Source: Ruminiclostridium sp.
GTDB lineage: Bacteria; Bacillota; Clostridia; DSM-8532
Assembly (NCBI GenBank): GCA_012523055.1
Contig: JAAYJG010000286.1
Coordinates: 1-34,243 of the forward strand
Direction: 5' to 3'
Length of the DNA stretch: 34,243 bases
Shown here piece after piece: positions 7,885 to 16,498 of this stretch. Positions within the stretch are counted from its first letter, which is position 1. Each line of letters opens with the position of its first letter. The notes under the pieces are model-generated. The model saw only the letters and a program-made list of their open reading frames with translations. It searched no databases and had not been told where the DNA came from. A program made the translations under genes and the position numbers.

Positions 7885-9003
7885 ATGCAGTTTCGATATA
7901 TCAGAGATTTGTCCATACAGTTCCTGGTCGGTTGTACACTGACAAACTGGATCAAGCTTTTGTGGCAGAACAGGGATAAACCCATCTATATTAAAAGCCT
8001 TCCCAAGTTCCTGTACATTACCCTTGTCATCATTTTGCTAACGCCGGTACGCTTAATCGAAAAGCTTCTGTTTGATTTGCGTGTGAAGAAAACCAAGATC
8101 GACAAGGAGCCCATTTTTATTCTCGGTCACTGGCGCAGCGGGACAACCTATATGGTCAACATGCTTTCACAGGACCAGCAGTTTGGTGTCACAAACGCCA
8201 TGCACTGCTTTGGCCCAAGCATGTTCCTGGTCGGTAATAAGGTTTTTGAGAAGATCGTGGAAAAGGCATTGCCCAAGAACCGTCATATGGACAGTGTGGT
8301 GTTGGACACCGTGTCTTCGCAGGAAGAGGAATTTGCCATTGCCAATTTGTCCACGCTATCCAATTACCACCTGGTCGCTTTCCCCGGAAACCATTTCAAG
8401 TATCAGAAATATGCCTCTTTCCGGGATATGACAGAAGGAGAGCTTTCAGAGTGGAAACAAAAATATTTATATATCATCAAAAAAGTGACTTTCCAGCTAA
8501 AGGGGAAAAGGCTCTTGCTGAAAAGCCCTACCAACACCAGCAGAATCCGCCAGTTGTTAGAGCTGTTTCCCAATGCCAAGTTTATTCACATATGCAGAAA
8601 CCCCTACAAGGTTTATGTATCTACAAAGAGGCTGTATGACAATTTCTTCCCCGTATTCGGTCTCCAGAAGCGGATCCCCGAAGAAGAATCCGAGGAAACC
8701 CAGTTTGAAATCTATGAAAGCATGTACAAGAAATATTTTGATGAGAAGCATCTTATCCCTGAAGGGAACCTCATCGAGGTTCGTTATGAAGATGTTGTGA
8801 AGGATCCCATTGGAAATATTGAAAAAATTTATCAAAAGCTGGGTATCGAGGGATTTGAAAAAGCAAAACCGGCCATCGAGCAATATATTGAATCACAGAA
8901 AAACTATAAACCCAACAAGCATGAAATGGATCCCCGGGTAATGAAAAAGGTTTCGCAACGCTTTGATTTTACGTTTAAGGAATGGGGCTACCCCAAGAAC
9001 TAA
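7885..9003 (+). CDS. Membrane-associated PAPS-dependent sulfotransferase family protein
   Basis: The protein resembles the Sulfotransferase_3 family, which moves a sulfuryl group from PAPS to a hydroxyl or amine acceptor. The 5'-phosphosulfate loop is clear (FILGHWRSGTTYMVNML, about residues 78-94). A later FIHICRNPYKVYVSTKRLYDNFF fits the 3'-phosphate-binding strand and helix, with the conserved Arg and Ser. A hydrophobic segment just before the loop (about 44-59) suggests membrane attachment. I chose ATG 7885 because AGAGAGG at 7869-7875 sits nine bases upstream; ATG 7837 would add 16 residues but has no ribosome binding site. It has its own promoter and is unrelated to the flanking genes, so acquisition by transfer is possible. 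The acceptor is unknown. Confidence 0.82.
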   Translation: MQFRYIRDLSIQFLVGCTLTNWIKLLWQNRDKPIYIKSLPKFLYITLVIILLTPVRLIEKLLFDLRVKKTKIDKEPIFILGHWRSGTTYMVNMLSQDQQFGVTNAMHCFGPSMFLVGNKVFEKIVEKALPKNRHMDSVVLDTVSSQEEEFAIANLSTLSNYHLVAFPGNHFKYQKYASFRDMTEGELSEWKQKYLYIIKKVTFQLKGKRLLLKSPTNTSRIRQLLELFPNAKFIHICRNPYKVYVSTKRLYDNFFPVFGLQKRIPEEESEETQFEIYESMYKKYFDEKHLIPEGNLIEVRYEDVVKDPIGNIEKIYQKLGIEGFEKAKPAIEQYIESQKNYKPNKHEMDPRVMKKVSQRFDFTFKEWGYPKN

Positions 9004-9132
9004 ATGATCACCCATGTTTCGTTCTGCCGGCCCGGCAGATAAAAAGAAACTACAGTCACCTTTTTAAACCCATCGGGGTTTGTCCGGAAGATATGGCGCG
9101 TTATTTGCGCAGGGCTCATTGAATGAACACAG

Positions 9133-9159
9133 AAAGTTTGCCTGCCGGCAAACTTTTTT
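9133..9159 (+). terminator. Strong intrinsic terminator immediately ahead of the TrmH-family gene
   Basis: AAAGTTTGCC (9133-9142) pairs perfectly with GGCAAACTTT (9147-9156) around a TGCC loop, giving a 10-bp stem. The T run at 9154-9159 overlaps the distal arm. It would end the sulfotransferase transcript. It ends only two bases before the next gene's Shine-Dalgarno (9162-9170), which also argues that the longer frame opening at 9080 is not translated. Confidence 0.85.
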
Positions 9160-9175
9160 GCAGGAAGGGAGCATT

Positions 9176-9991
9176 GTGGAAAAGCTTCAATTGGTTCAAA
9201 GCCGCCAGAATAAAACGGTCAAGGAAATCATCGCCCTTCAGGATAAAAAGGAACGCAAAAGGCAGCGCTGCTTTATCGTGGAAGGCGTCCGATTTGTCAA
9301 GGAAGCCCTTTTATCGGGTATGGATGTGGAAAAGATTTGTTTTGCCGCGGAAACAGCCGATAAATTGGTTCCGGCGTTTAACAGCTTGCTGCCTGCAGGC
9401 CTTCCGATGTTCGAGATGCCTTTGGGTTTGTTCAGCCAGATGGCGCAAACTGAAACTCCGCAAGGCGTGCTTGCGGTCGTCCGAATTCCGGCTCGCTCCC
9501 TGAACTCACTGTATCGCCAGGGATTTCGGGGATTGGTTCTGGATAATGTGCAGGATCCCGGAAACTGTGGAACCATGATACGCTCAGCCCATGCGCTGGG
9601 CTTTGATGCTGTCATTACAGCCAGTGGAAGTGTGGACGTCTTCAATGGCAAGGTTCTGCGCTCCACTATGGGTTCTGTTTTTCATATTCCCGTTGTTGAA
9701 AATGTGAACCTGACGGGAATCGTCAGCTTTGCAAAAGAACATCAGCTTGAGCTGATTGTTGCATCCCTGGAGAGCGCATCTGCGTGCCACAAAACAAATT
9801 TAACAGGAGAATTTCTTCTTGCTGTCGGCAATGAGGGAAAGGGTGTGTCGGAAGAGATGTTCGCCGCAGCCGGGAAAAGGGTTTATATTCCGATGCCGGG
9901 GGGAGCAGAGTCCTTTAATGCAGGTGTAGCCGCATCCATACTCATGTATGAAAGCAATCGCCAAAAAACACAGGGGTGTTTCGTACCATGA
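9176..9991 (+). CDS. SpoU/TrmH-family RNA 2'-O-ribose methyltransferase
   Basis: This SPOUT-class enzyme transfers methyl from SAM to a ribose 2'-OH in rRNA or tRNA. Starting at GTG 9176 the protein has 271 residues. It has an N-terminal substrate-binding domain (RCFIVEGVRFVKEALLSGMDVEKI) and a trefoil-knot domain with all three SpoU motifs: LDNVQDPGNCGTMIRSAHALG, LAVGNEGKGVSEE and the final IPMPGGAESFNAGVAASILMYE. The start is decided by AGGAAGGGA at 9162-9170 and by the terminator just upstream. It resembles B. subtilis YsgA-type proteins more than TrmL or RlmB, though the target nucleotide cannot be told from sequence. It stands alone between terminator and gap promoter. Confidence 0.9.
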   Translation: MEKLQLVQSRQNKTVKEIIALQDKKERKRQRCFIVEGVRFVKEALLSGMDVEKICFAAETADKLVPAFNSLLPAGLPMFEMPLGLFSQMAQTETPQGVLAVVRIPARSLNSLYRQGFRGLVLDNVQDPGNCGTMIRSAHALGFDAVITASGSVDVFNGKVLRSTMGSVFHIPVVENVNLTGIVSFAKEHQLELIVASLESASACHKTNLTGEFLLAVGNEGKGVSEEMFAAAGKRVYIPMPGGAESFNAGVAASILMYESNRQKTQGCFVP

Positions 9992-10102
9992 TGCAACACT
10001 CCATACCTGTAAGGGCTGCCCTGTTTACTGAAGCTTGCCGTTTCTTGTACAAATTACATAATTTGATTCCTGGTAATCGATCATTTTTTTACCTGATGAG
10101 AC

Positions 10103-10131
10103 TTGAAAAGAAGGGTAAAATAATATAGAAT
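10103..10131 (+). promoter_or_regulatory. Promoter of gap
   Basis: TTGAAA (10103-10108) and TAGAAT (10126-10131) are spaced by exactly 17 bases, a near-consensus vegetative promoter. It lies about 75 bases ahead of the gap start codon. No CggR gene is present upstream. Nothing else recognisable was seen in 9992-10205. Confidence 0.75.
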
Positions 10132-10157
10132 AGTTGCGATGATTGTTATTTTGTTAA

Positions 10158-11216
<1,059 letters not shown>

Positions 11217-11234
11217 GGTTCATTCAGCTTTCAG

Positions 11235-11266
11235 AACAGGCATCCTTTAGGGGATGCCTGTTTATT
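11235..11266 (+). terminator. Intrinsic terminator of gap
   Basis: AACAGGCATCC (11235-11245) pairs with GGATGCCTGTT (11252-11262) in an 11-bp stem with a six-base loop. The following TTTATT tract is short of a perfect T run, so some read-through to pgk-tpi is plausible. Confidence 0.8.
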
Positions 11267-11324
11267 GATAACGGGTCGCTCAATGCTGGATTTTGTAAAC
11301 AAAATCCTCTGATAACCGGGTCGC
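11267..11324 (+). repeat. Hairpin repeat with flanking imperfect direct repeats, upstream of pgk-tpi
   Basis: AATGCTGG leads into a perfect 8-bp hairpin, GGATTTTG (11288-11295) and CAAAATCC (11300-11307) with a TAAA loop. It is bracketed by GATAACGGGTCGC (11267-11279) and GATAACCGGGTCGC (11311-11324). A related hairpin with the same TGCTGG lead lies at 13457-13481 ahead of gpmI. This may be a dispersed repeat or a shared regulatory RNA element of the glycolytic genes. Confidence 0.5.
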
Positions 11325-11395
11325 AACTTAATTTACACGACTGCTTTTGTTGAAACAAAAACACTTAACGCCTGGAATGTAAGGAGATGGAGATT

Positions 11396-13342
11396 ATGAG
11401 CTTGTATAATAAAATGAGCGTCGAAGACATTGATGTTAAGGGAAAACGCGTCATCGCCAGGGTTGATTTCAATGTCCCCCTGGACAGTGAGGGAAACATC
11501 ACCGACGATAAAAGGATTGTTGCTGCCGTCCCCACCATCAAATATCTGATTCGTAATGGTGCCAAAACCATTCTTGTGTCCCACCTGGGTCGCCCGAAAA
11601 ACGGTTTTGAGCCAAAATTCAGCATGAAACCTGCTGCAGTAAGGCTTAGTGAGCTTCTTGGGCAGGAGGTCGTCCTGGCTGCCGACGTCATCGGCGAGGA
11701 TGCGAAGGCGAAAGCCGCTGCACTGAAAGATGGCCAGGTGATGATGCTTGAAAACGTACGCTTCCACAAGGAAGAAGAGAAAAACGTACCTGAATTTACA
11801 AAGGAACTGGCTTCCATGGCTGAAATATTTGTGAATGACGCCTTTGGAACCGCACACCGAGCACATTCCTCCACCGCTGGCCTGGCCGATTTTCTGCCCG
11901 CCGTTTCCGGTTTTCTGATTAAAAAGGAAATCGATATCATGGGCAAGGCACTTTCGAACCCTGCACGGCCATTTGTCGCCATTCTTGGCGGGGCAAAGGT
12001 TTCCGACAAAATTACCGTCATTGAAAACCTGTTAAACAAGGTAGACAGCCTGATCATCGGCGGTGGTATGGCCTATACGTTCCTCAGGGCAAAGGGCTAT
12101 AAAATTGGAAATTCCATCTGTGAGGAAGATAAGCTGGATCTGGCCAGAGAATTGATGGAAAAAGCTGAAAAGATGGGTGTCAACCTTCTGCTGCCCATTG
12201 GCAATGTCATCGGTAAGGAATTCAGCGCCGACACGGAAGACAAATATGTTCCCTCCGATAATATTCCGGACGGATGGATGGGAATGGATATCGGAACGAT
12301 CACCATCGAAAAGTTCAGCCATGAAATCAAAAAGGCAAAAACCATCGTATGGAACGGCCCCATGGGCGTGTTCGAGTTCCCTAAATTTGCCAACGGCACT
12401 AAGAAAATTGCAGAAGCTGTGGCCGAATCCGGTGCTATTTCCATCGTTGGCGGCGGTGATTCCGCAGCAGCGGTTGAACAACTGGGTTTTGCAGATAAAA
12501 TCACCCATATTTCCACAGGCGGCGGAGCTTCACTGGAATTCCTGGAGGGCAAGGTTCTGCCCGGTATCGCGTGCCTGCTCGACAAACACAGCCGTGTCAT
12601 TATGGCTGCGGGCAACTGGAAGATGAACAAAACCCCTGCGGAAGGAGCTGCGTTTGTTGCCAGCCTGAAGGATTCTGTCAAAGATTCTAAAACCGAAGTG
12701 GTTGTTGGTGTTCCCTTTGTTGCCATCCCGGCAGTTGTTGAAGCCAGTAAGGGCACCAATATCAAGGTTGCCGCACAGAACGTCCATTGGGAGGACAACG
12801 GCGCCTACACCGGTGAAGTATCCTGCGCAATGCTCAAGGAATGCGGCGTTGATTATGTGATCATCGGCCATTCCGAAAGAAGGGAATACTACGCCGAAAC
12901 TAACGAGCTGATCAACAAGAAGGCTCATGCCATTTTCAACAGCGGCATGACACCGATCATCTGCTGCGGAGAAACCCTGACACAAAGGGAACAGGGCGTT
13001 ACAAAGGAACATATCCGCTACCAGATGAAGGTTGCTCTGCTTGGCCTGACCAAAGATCAAATCAAAAAGCTTGTGATCGCATATGAACCCATTTGGGCTA
13101 TCGGAACCGGCAAGACAGCAACCAGTGCTCAGGCTGAAGAAGCCTGTTCGGTCATCCGTGATCTGGTTACCGAGTTGTATGATGAAGATGCGGCAGCCAA
13201 CGTTCGCGTTCTTTATGGTGGCAGCGTTAAGGCTTCCAACGCAGCAGAATTATTTAGCATGTCCAATATCGATGGTGGTTTGATAGGCGGTGCAAGCCTG
13301 AAGCTCGACGAATACCTGAAGATCGTCAACTACGAAGCGTAA
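11396..13342 (+). CDS. pgk-tpi: Fused phosphoglycerate kinase / triosephosphate isomerase
   Basis: One uninterrupted 648-residue frame carries two glycolytic enzymes. Residues 1 to about 398 are a full phosphoglycerate kinase, with RVDFNVPL, the arginine motif [29 protein letters not shown] and the nucleotide loop GGGDSAAA. After a linker of a few residues, 403-648 form a full triosephosphate isomerase. That half has Lys409 in AGNWKMNK, catalytic His492 in GHSERREYY, Glu564 in [15 protein letters not shown] and the phosphate loops YGGSV and GLIGGASLK. Such fusions are known from Thermotoga; in most clostridia the genes are separate and adjacent. The ATG at 11396 has AAGGAG nine bases upstream; an ATG at 11387 abuts that site. 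All active-site residues of both halves are present, so both activities are expected. A terminator follows. Confidence 0.95.
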   Translation: MSLYNKMSVEDIDVKGKRVIARVDFNVPLDSEGNITDDKRIVAAVPTIKYLIRNGAKTILVSHLGRPKNGFEPKFSMKPAAVRLSELLGQEVVLAADVIGEDAKAKAAALKDGQVMMLENVRFHKEEEKNVPEFTKELASMAEIFVNDAFGTAHRAHSSTAGLADFLPAVSGFLIKKEIDIMGKALSNPARPFVAILGGAKVSDKITVIENLLNKVDSLIIGGGMAYTFLRAKGYKIGNSICEEDKLDLARELMEKAEKMGVNLLLPIGNVIGKEFSADTEDKYVPSDNIPDGWMGMDIGTITIEKFSHEIKKAKTIVWNGPMGVFEFPKFANGTKKIAEAVAESGAISIVGGGDSAAAVEQLGFADKITHISTGGGASLEFLEGKVLPGIACLLDKHSRVIMAAGNWKMNKTPAEGAAFVASLKDSVKDSKTEVVVGVPFVAIPAVVEASKGTNIKVAAQNVHWEDNGAYTGEVSCAMLKECGVDYVIIGHSERREYYAETNELINKKAHAIFNSGMTPIICCGETLTQREQGVTKEHIRYQMKVALLGLTKDQIKKLVIAYEPIWAIGTGKTATSAQAEEACSVIRDLVTELYDEDAAANVRVLYGGSVKASNAAELFSMSNIDGGLIGGASLKLDEYLKIVNYEA

Positions 13343-13365
13343 CAGCACAATGTTTCATCGTTCCG

Positions 13366-13393
13366 GCCCTCCGGATTTTCCGGAGGGCTTTTT
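13366..13393 (+). terminator. Intrinsic terminator of pgk-tpi
   Basis: GCCCTCCGG (13366-13374) pairs with CCGGAGGGC (13380-13388) in a GC-rich 9-bp stem with a five-base loop, followed by TTTTT (13389-13393). This is a textbook intrinsic terminator. Confidence 0.93.
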
Positions 13394-13454
13394 AAATCAA
13401 ATGATTTCGCTGTATTCGCTCAAAAAGAATACATTCTTATGAAGCGGAGCACCC

Positions 13455-13482
13455 ATTGCTGGGTTTTACAGAGTAAAATCCT
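13455..13482 (+). repeat. Second copy of the TGCTGG-hairpin repeat, upstream of gpmI
   Basis: ATTGCTGG leads into an 8-bp stem, GGGTTTTA (13461-13468) and TAAAATCC (13474-13481), with one G-T wobble and a CAGAG loop. It matches the element at 11282-11307 in its lead, stem position and AAAATCCT end. It differs in the loop, which looks like a compensated repeat rather than a direct duplication. Confidence 0.45.
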
Positions 13483-13572
13483 TTCATTCATTGGAATGCG
13501 TTTCTGCAGCGAAATCATCATATGTAAACTTTATCCTTTTTACAGATTTGTTTTCCACAGGAGGTTTGACGC

Positions 13573-15216
13573 ATGCTTAAGAAACTGAATCAATTCCCGG
13601 GGTACAAGGGCCCGGTTGTGGTAGTGGTGATGGATGGCGTTGGCATCTCTGAAAAAACCGAAGGCAACGCCGTGTATCATGCCTATACCCCTTATCTTGA
13701 CAGCCTGTTTCAAAAGTATCCCAATACGCTTCTGAAAGCTCATGGCACCGCGGTGGGCCTTCCAAGCGATGATGACATGGGAAACTCCGAGGTGGGTCAT
13801 AACGCCATCGGGTCGGGGCAGGTGTACAGCCAGGGGGCCAAACTGGTAACCGAAGCCATTCGGACCGGAAAAATGTTTGAAGGAAAGTCCTGGAAGGATT
13901 TGTCCGACAATGTGAAGGAGCACCAATCCACACTGCATTATTTAGGCCTTTTCAGTGATGGCAATGTACACTCCCATATTGATCATTTAAAAGCCATGAT
14001 CCTCAAAGCCAGGGATGAAGGAATTGCAAAGGTTCGTATTCATATTCTGCTTGATGGGCGGGATGTGGGCGAAACCTCCGCTCTCGATTATGTTCAGCCC
14101 TTTGAAGCTTTCCTTGCAGGGCTTCGCAGCAACAGCTTTGATGCTCGCATTGCCAGTGGCGGCGGCCGTATGAAGGTCACGATGGATCGGTACGAAGCCA
14201 ACTGGAGCATGGTGGAAATCGGATGGCAAACCCATGTGTTGGGCGAAGGAAGGATCTTCTCGTCCGCAACGGAAGCCATTGAAACCTACCGGGCCGAACA
14301 GCCTGTCATCGATCAGGATCTGCCTGCCTTTGTTATTGGTGAAAACGGCCAGCCGGTTGGAACCATCCACGATCACGACAGCGTTGTGTTTTTTAACTTC
14401 CGCGGTGACCGTGCCATCGAAATCAGTAAGGCCTTTGAAAACACAGAATTCAACAAGTTCGACAGGAAGAGGTTTCCGAAGGTTGTTTACGCCGGTATGC
14501 TCGAGTACGACGGGGATCTGCATATTCCGAGAAGATACCTGGTCTCTCCGCCGGAGATCCGTAATACCCTGGGTGAGTATCTGACCAAAGCCGGTGTCAC
14601 ACAGCTTGCGATTTCGGAAACACAGAAATACGGCCATGTTACTTATTTCTGGAATGGAAACCGCAGCGGAAAGTTTGACGATGTGCTTGAAACCTATATT
14701 GAAGTTCCGTCCGACATCATCCCGTTTGAACAGCGACCATGGATGAAGGCGGCTGAAATCACCGATAAAGTGATCGCTGAACTGCGCACGGGCAAATACC
14801 GCTTTGCGCGGTTGAATTTTGCCAACGGTGACATGGTGGGGCATACCGGCAATTTCCTGGCAGCCCGCATTGCCGTCGAGACAGTGGATTTATGCCTGAA
14901 GCGTCTGCTTCCTGTCATTGACGAACTGGGAGGAATGGCCATCATTACAGCCGACCATGGAAATGCGGATGAAATGTTCGAGATGGACAAGAACGGTAAA
15001 CCCAAGAAGAATGAAAACGGCGGTTTCAAGGCAAAAACCAGCCACACACTGAACAAGGTGCCGCTGATCCTTTATGACAATCAGCACAAAAACGACTATT
15101 CCCTGAAGAACAAAGAGTTTGGGCTTGCGAATATTGCCTCTACGGTGGTGAACCTGTTGGGCTTTGAAGCACCGGAGGTCTGGGAAGAAACGATGATTCA
15201 CATTGACAAGGCTTAA
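13573..15216 (+). CDS. gpmI: 2,3-bisphosphoglycerate-independent phosphoglycerate mutase
   Basis: GpmI interconverts 3- and 2-phosphoglycerate through a phosphoserine intermediate and needs manganese. It belongs to the alkaline phosphatase superfamily. Metal ligand Asp21 lies in VVMDGVGI, nucleophile Ser72 in DDMGNSEVGHNAIG, and the second metal site is in TADHGNADEM (Asp461, His462). The substrate-contacting FNFRGDRAIEI and LNFANGDMVGHTG segments are also present. At 547 residues it is some 35 longer than the common B. subtilis-type enzyme; part of the extra length is the Lys/Asn-rich NGKPKKNENGGF stretch near the C-terminus. AGGAGG at 13559-13564 sets the ATG. It continues the glycolytic block after pgk-tpi but is separated by a terminator, so it probably has its own promoter, which I could not place. 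Confidence 0.97.
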   Translation: MLKKLNQFPGYKGPVVVVVMDGVGISEKTEGNAVYHAYTPYLDSLFQKYPNTLLKAHGTAVGLPSDDDMGNSEVGHNAIGSGQVYSQGAKLVTEAIRTGKMFEGKSWKDLSDNVKEHQSTLHYLGLFSDGNVHSHIDHLKAMILKARDEGIAKVRIHILLDGRDVGETSALDYVQPFEAFLAGLRSNSFDARIASGGGRMKVTMDRYEANWSMVEIGWQTHVLGEGRIFSSATEAIETYRAEQPVIDQDLPAFVIGENGQPVGTIHDHDSVVFFNFRGDRAIEISKAFENTEFNKFDRKRFPKVVYAGMLEYDGDLHIPRRYLVSPPEIRNTLGEYLTKAGVTQLAISETQKYGHVTYFWNGNRSGKFDDVLETYIEVPSDIIPFEQRPWMKAAEITDKVIAELRTGKYRFARLNFANGDMVGHTGNFLAARIAVETVDLCLKRLLPVIDELGGMAIITADHGNADEMFEMDKNGKPKKNENGGFKAKTSHTLNKVPLILYDNQHKNDYSLKNKEFGLANIASTVVNLLGFEAPEVWEETMIHIDKA

Positions 15217-15334
15217 GCGATTGGGTTATGATGGTAGAGGTTTATCTGATGTACGCTTGCGGGTTATACCGATGCTTAACGTCCGGCACCTGTGCTTTCT
15301 CTTTCCCTGTTTAAGGGTATAGACTGGAGGGTTT

Positions 15335-15751
15335 ATGCGAATACTGGGTATAGATTTTGGCGAAGCCAGAATTGGGGTTGCGGTCAGTGATCCCTTGGGA
15401 ATTACTGCCCAGGCACTCGAAACCATCCATTGGAAGGGCGAATGGAAAAAACCTCTGCAGAGGATTCAGGAACTGGTGAATTTCTATTCCTGTAATACAC
15501 TCGTTGTGGGTTTCCCGGAAAACATGAACGGTACGCTGGGCCCGCGGGGAATCAGAACCCAAAGGTTTATCGAGAAGCTGGAAGGGTTTATACCGGGCAT
15601 CAGGGTCATCCCATGGGATGAAAGGCTTTCCACCGTGCAGTCCAGAAATGTACTCATCGAAATGGGCATCGACAGCAAAAGGCACAAAGAGAAAATTGAT
15701 CAGCTGGCAGCATCCTTTATTCTTCAAAGCTATATGGATGCACACCGCTGA
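15335..15751 (+). CDS. ruvX: RuvX/YqgF-family pre-16S rRNA nuclease (putative Holliday junction resolvase)
   Basis: This 138-residue RNase H-fold protein begins RILGIDFGEARIGVAVSD, with the first catalytic Asp in GIDFG. It has the conserved LVVGFPENMNGTLGPRG and the RVIPWDERLSTVQS segment carrying the second acidic residue, and ends with a QLAASFILQSY helix. Family members process the 5' end of 16S rRNA; a Holliday-junction role was proposed earlier. GGAGG at 15326-15330 precedes ATG by four bases. The next gene encodes a DUF1292 protein, a standard pairing in Firmicutes (yrrK-yrzB). The gene yrzL, often upstream, is missing. Confidence 0.92.
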   Translation: MRILGIDFGEARIGVAVSDPLGITAQALETIHWKGEWKKPLQRIQELVNFYSCNTLVVGFPENMNGTLGPRGIRTQRFIEKLEGFIPGIRVIPWDERLSTVQSRNVLIEMGIDSKRHKEKIDQLAASFILQSYMDAHR

Positions 15752-15812
15752 AATGATTGATTCAGCAGGGGAAACCCATGCACATAAAAGGTGATTAAAG
15801 GAGGAATTGATT

Positions 15813-16181
15813 ATGTCTGAACATAACTGCCATGATTGCGGTCATCAACATGATTGCGAAGGTATGGACAATATTATTGAATTGACCGGTGAAAACGGTG
15901 AAACGATTCAGGTCGAGTTCCTGGCCACCGTCAAGCTGGAAGATCAGGAGTATGCCGTGATGCATTCTCTCGAAGACAGTGATGACGAGGATGAGGGCGA
16001 GGTCATCATCATGAGAATGGAAAAAGACGGTGAAGAAGATTTTCTGGTCAGTATCGAGGATGAAGATGAGCTTGACAGGGCTTTTGAAGCGTTCAAGCAA
16101 GCCGCTTCCGACGAGTTTGACTTTGAAGATGATGAAGACGACCTTGACGACGAGGACTCAGAAGACGACGACTTTGAGTAA
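15813..16181 (+). CDS. DUF1292 (YrzB-like) acidic protein with N-terminal Cys/His cluster
   Basis: A 122-residue protein of the DUF1292 family, whose function is unknown. The N-terminus packs Cys6, Cys9 and Cys15 among His4, 7, 11 and 13, which could bind a metal. The middle matches the family core (IIELTGENGETIQVEFLAT, then EYAVMHSLEDSDDEDEGEV). The last 25 residues or so are almost all Asp and Glu, an unusually acidic tail. The ATG at 15813 is fixed by AAAGGAGG at 15797-15804; a TTG at 15807 is in frame but lies too close. It follows ruvX by about 60 bases, likely in one transcript, and ends at a terminator. The ruvX linkage hints at a link to RNA or ribosome metabolism, but that is inference. 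Confidence 0.88.
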   Translation: MSEHNCHDCGHQHDCEGMDNIIELTGENGETIQVEFLATVKLEDQEYAVMHSLEDSDDEDEGEVIIMRMEKDGEEDFLVSIEDEDELDRAFEAFKQAASDEFDFEDDEDDLDDEDSEDDDFE

Positions 16182-16204
16182 GAAAAAGTCAACATCACCA
16201 CCAC

Positions 16205-16246
16205 AAAGGCACGATATGAAACAAACTTCATCTCAGTGCCTTTTTT
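16205..16246 (+). terminator. Intrinsic terminator after the DUF1292 gene
   Basis: AAAGGCAC (16205-16212) pairs with GTGCCTTT (16236-16243). The stem is extended inward by ATGAA/TTCAT, and the run of T continues to 16246. Confidence 0.85.
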
Positions 16247-16305
16247 ACGCCTGACAGGTTTTCTGGAATGGGAAAGTTTGGATCGGGCTGAAATGGAACA
16301 AAATA

Positions 16306-16333
16306 TTGATATTCACCGTCCATCCGGTATAAT
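16306..16333 (+). promoter_or_regulatory. Promoter of the DUF3048 gene
   Basis: TTGATA (16306-16311) and a perfect TATAAT (16328-16333) are 16 bases apart. The predicted start near 16340 gives a leader of about 160 bases. A short hairpin, CGAGG/CCTCG (16343-16347 with 16357-16361), lies at the expected start of the transcript. Confidence 0.75.
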
Positions 16334-16387
16334 AATATATAACGAGGGAGGATATGCCTCGCCTTATTATGGACAGAAATATACACA

Positions 16388-16459
16388 ATGAGTGAACATG
16401 TCCGGTCTTGTGGGTTTAAACACCAACACCAAAGGCGAAACGGTGATGTTCCCACTCAT
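16388..16459 (+). promoter_or_regulatory. Foldable 5' leader of the DUF3048 gene
   Basis: ATGAGTGAACAT (16388-16399) pairs with ATGTT and CACTCAT (16446-16450, 16453-16459) across a two-base bulge, giving a 12-bp closing helix. Inside are CACC/GGTG (16427-16430 with 16442-16445) and a GTTTAAAC palindrome. The layout suggests a small junction RNA. No known riboswitch class is recognised. Confidence 0.4.
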
Positions 16460-16498
16460 AGTAAAAGAAAACAGTAACAACAATTTCGGGGGTTAGCG

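Noticed and set aside
9024-9038. CTGCCGGCCCGGCAG palindrome after the sulfotransferase as a terminator
   Set aside because: It is followed by ATAAAAAG rather than T residues on the + strand, and no gene ends towards it on the minus strand. The real terminator is at 9133-9159.
9080-9175. Open N-terminal extension of the TrmH-family gene from TTG 9080
   Set aside because: The stretch contains a perfect intrinsic terminator (9133-9159) and has no ribosome binding site at 9080. GTG 9176 has a good one and matches family length.
12580-12610. Sequencing frameshift creating the pgk-tpi fusion
   Set aside because: Both sides of the junction are in the same frame with sensible linker codons and complete domains; a single-base error would not place them in register without loss.
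11365-12798. Two long minus-strand frames under pgk-tpi
   Set aside because: They are antiparallel shadows of conserved pgk codons, with Ser/Pro-rich translations typical of reverse reading.
13987-14844. Long minus-strand frame (285 codons) under gpmI
   Set aside because: It lies wholly inside a certain gene, shows no known motif and has no ribosome binding site: a shadow frame.
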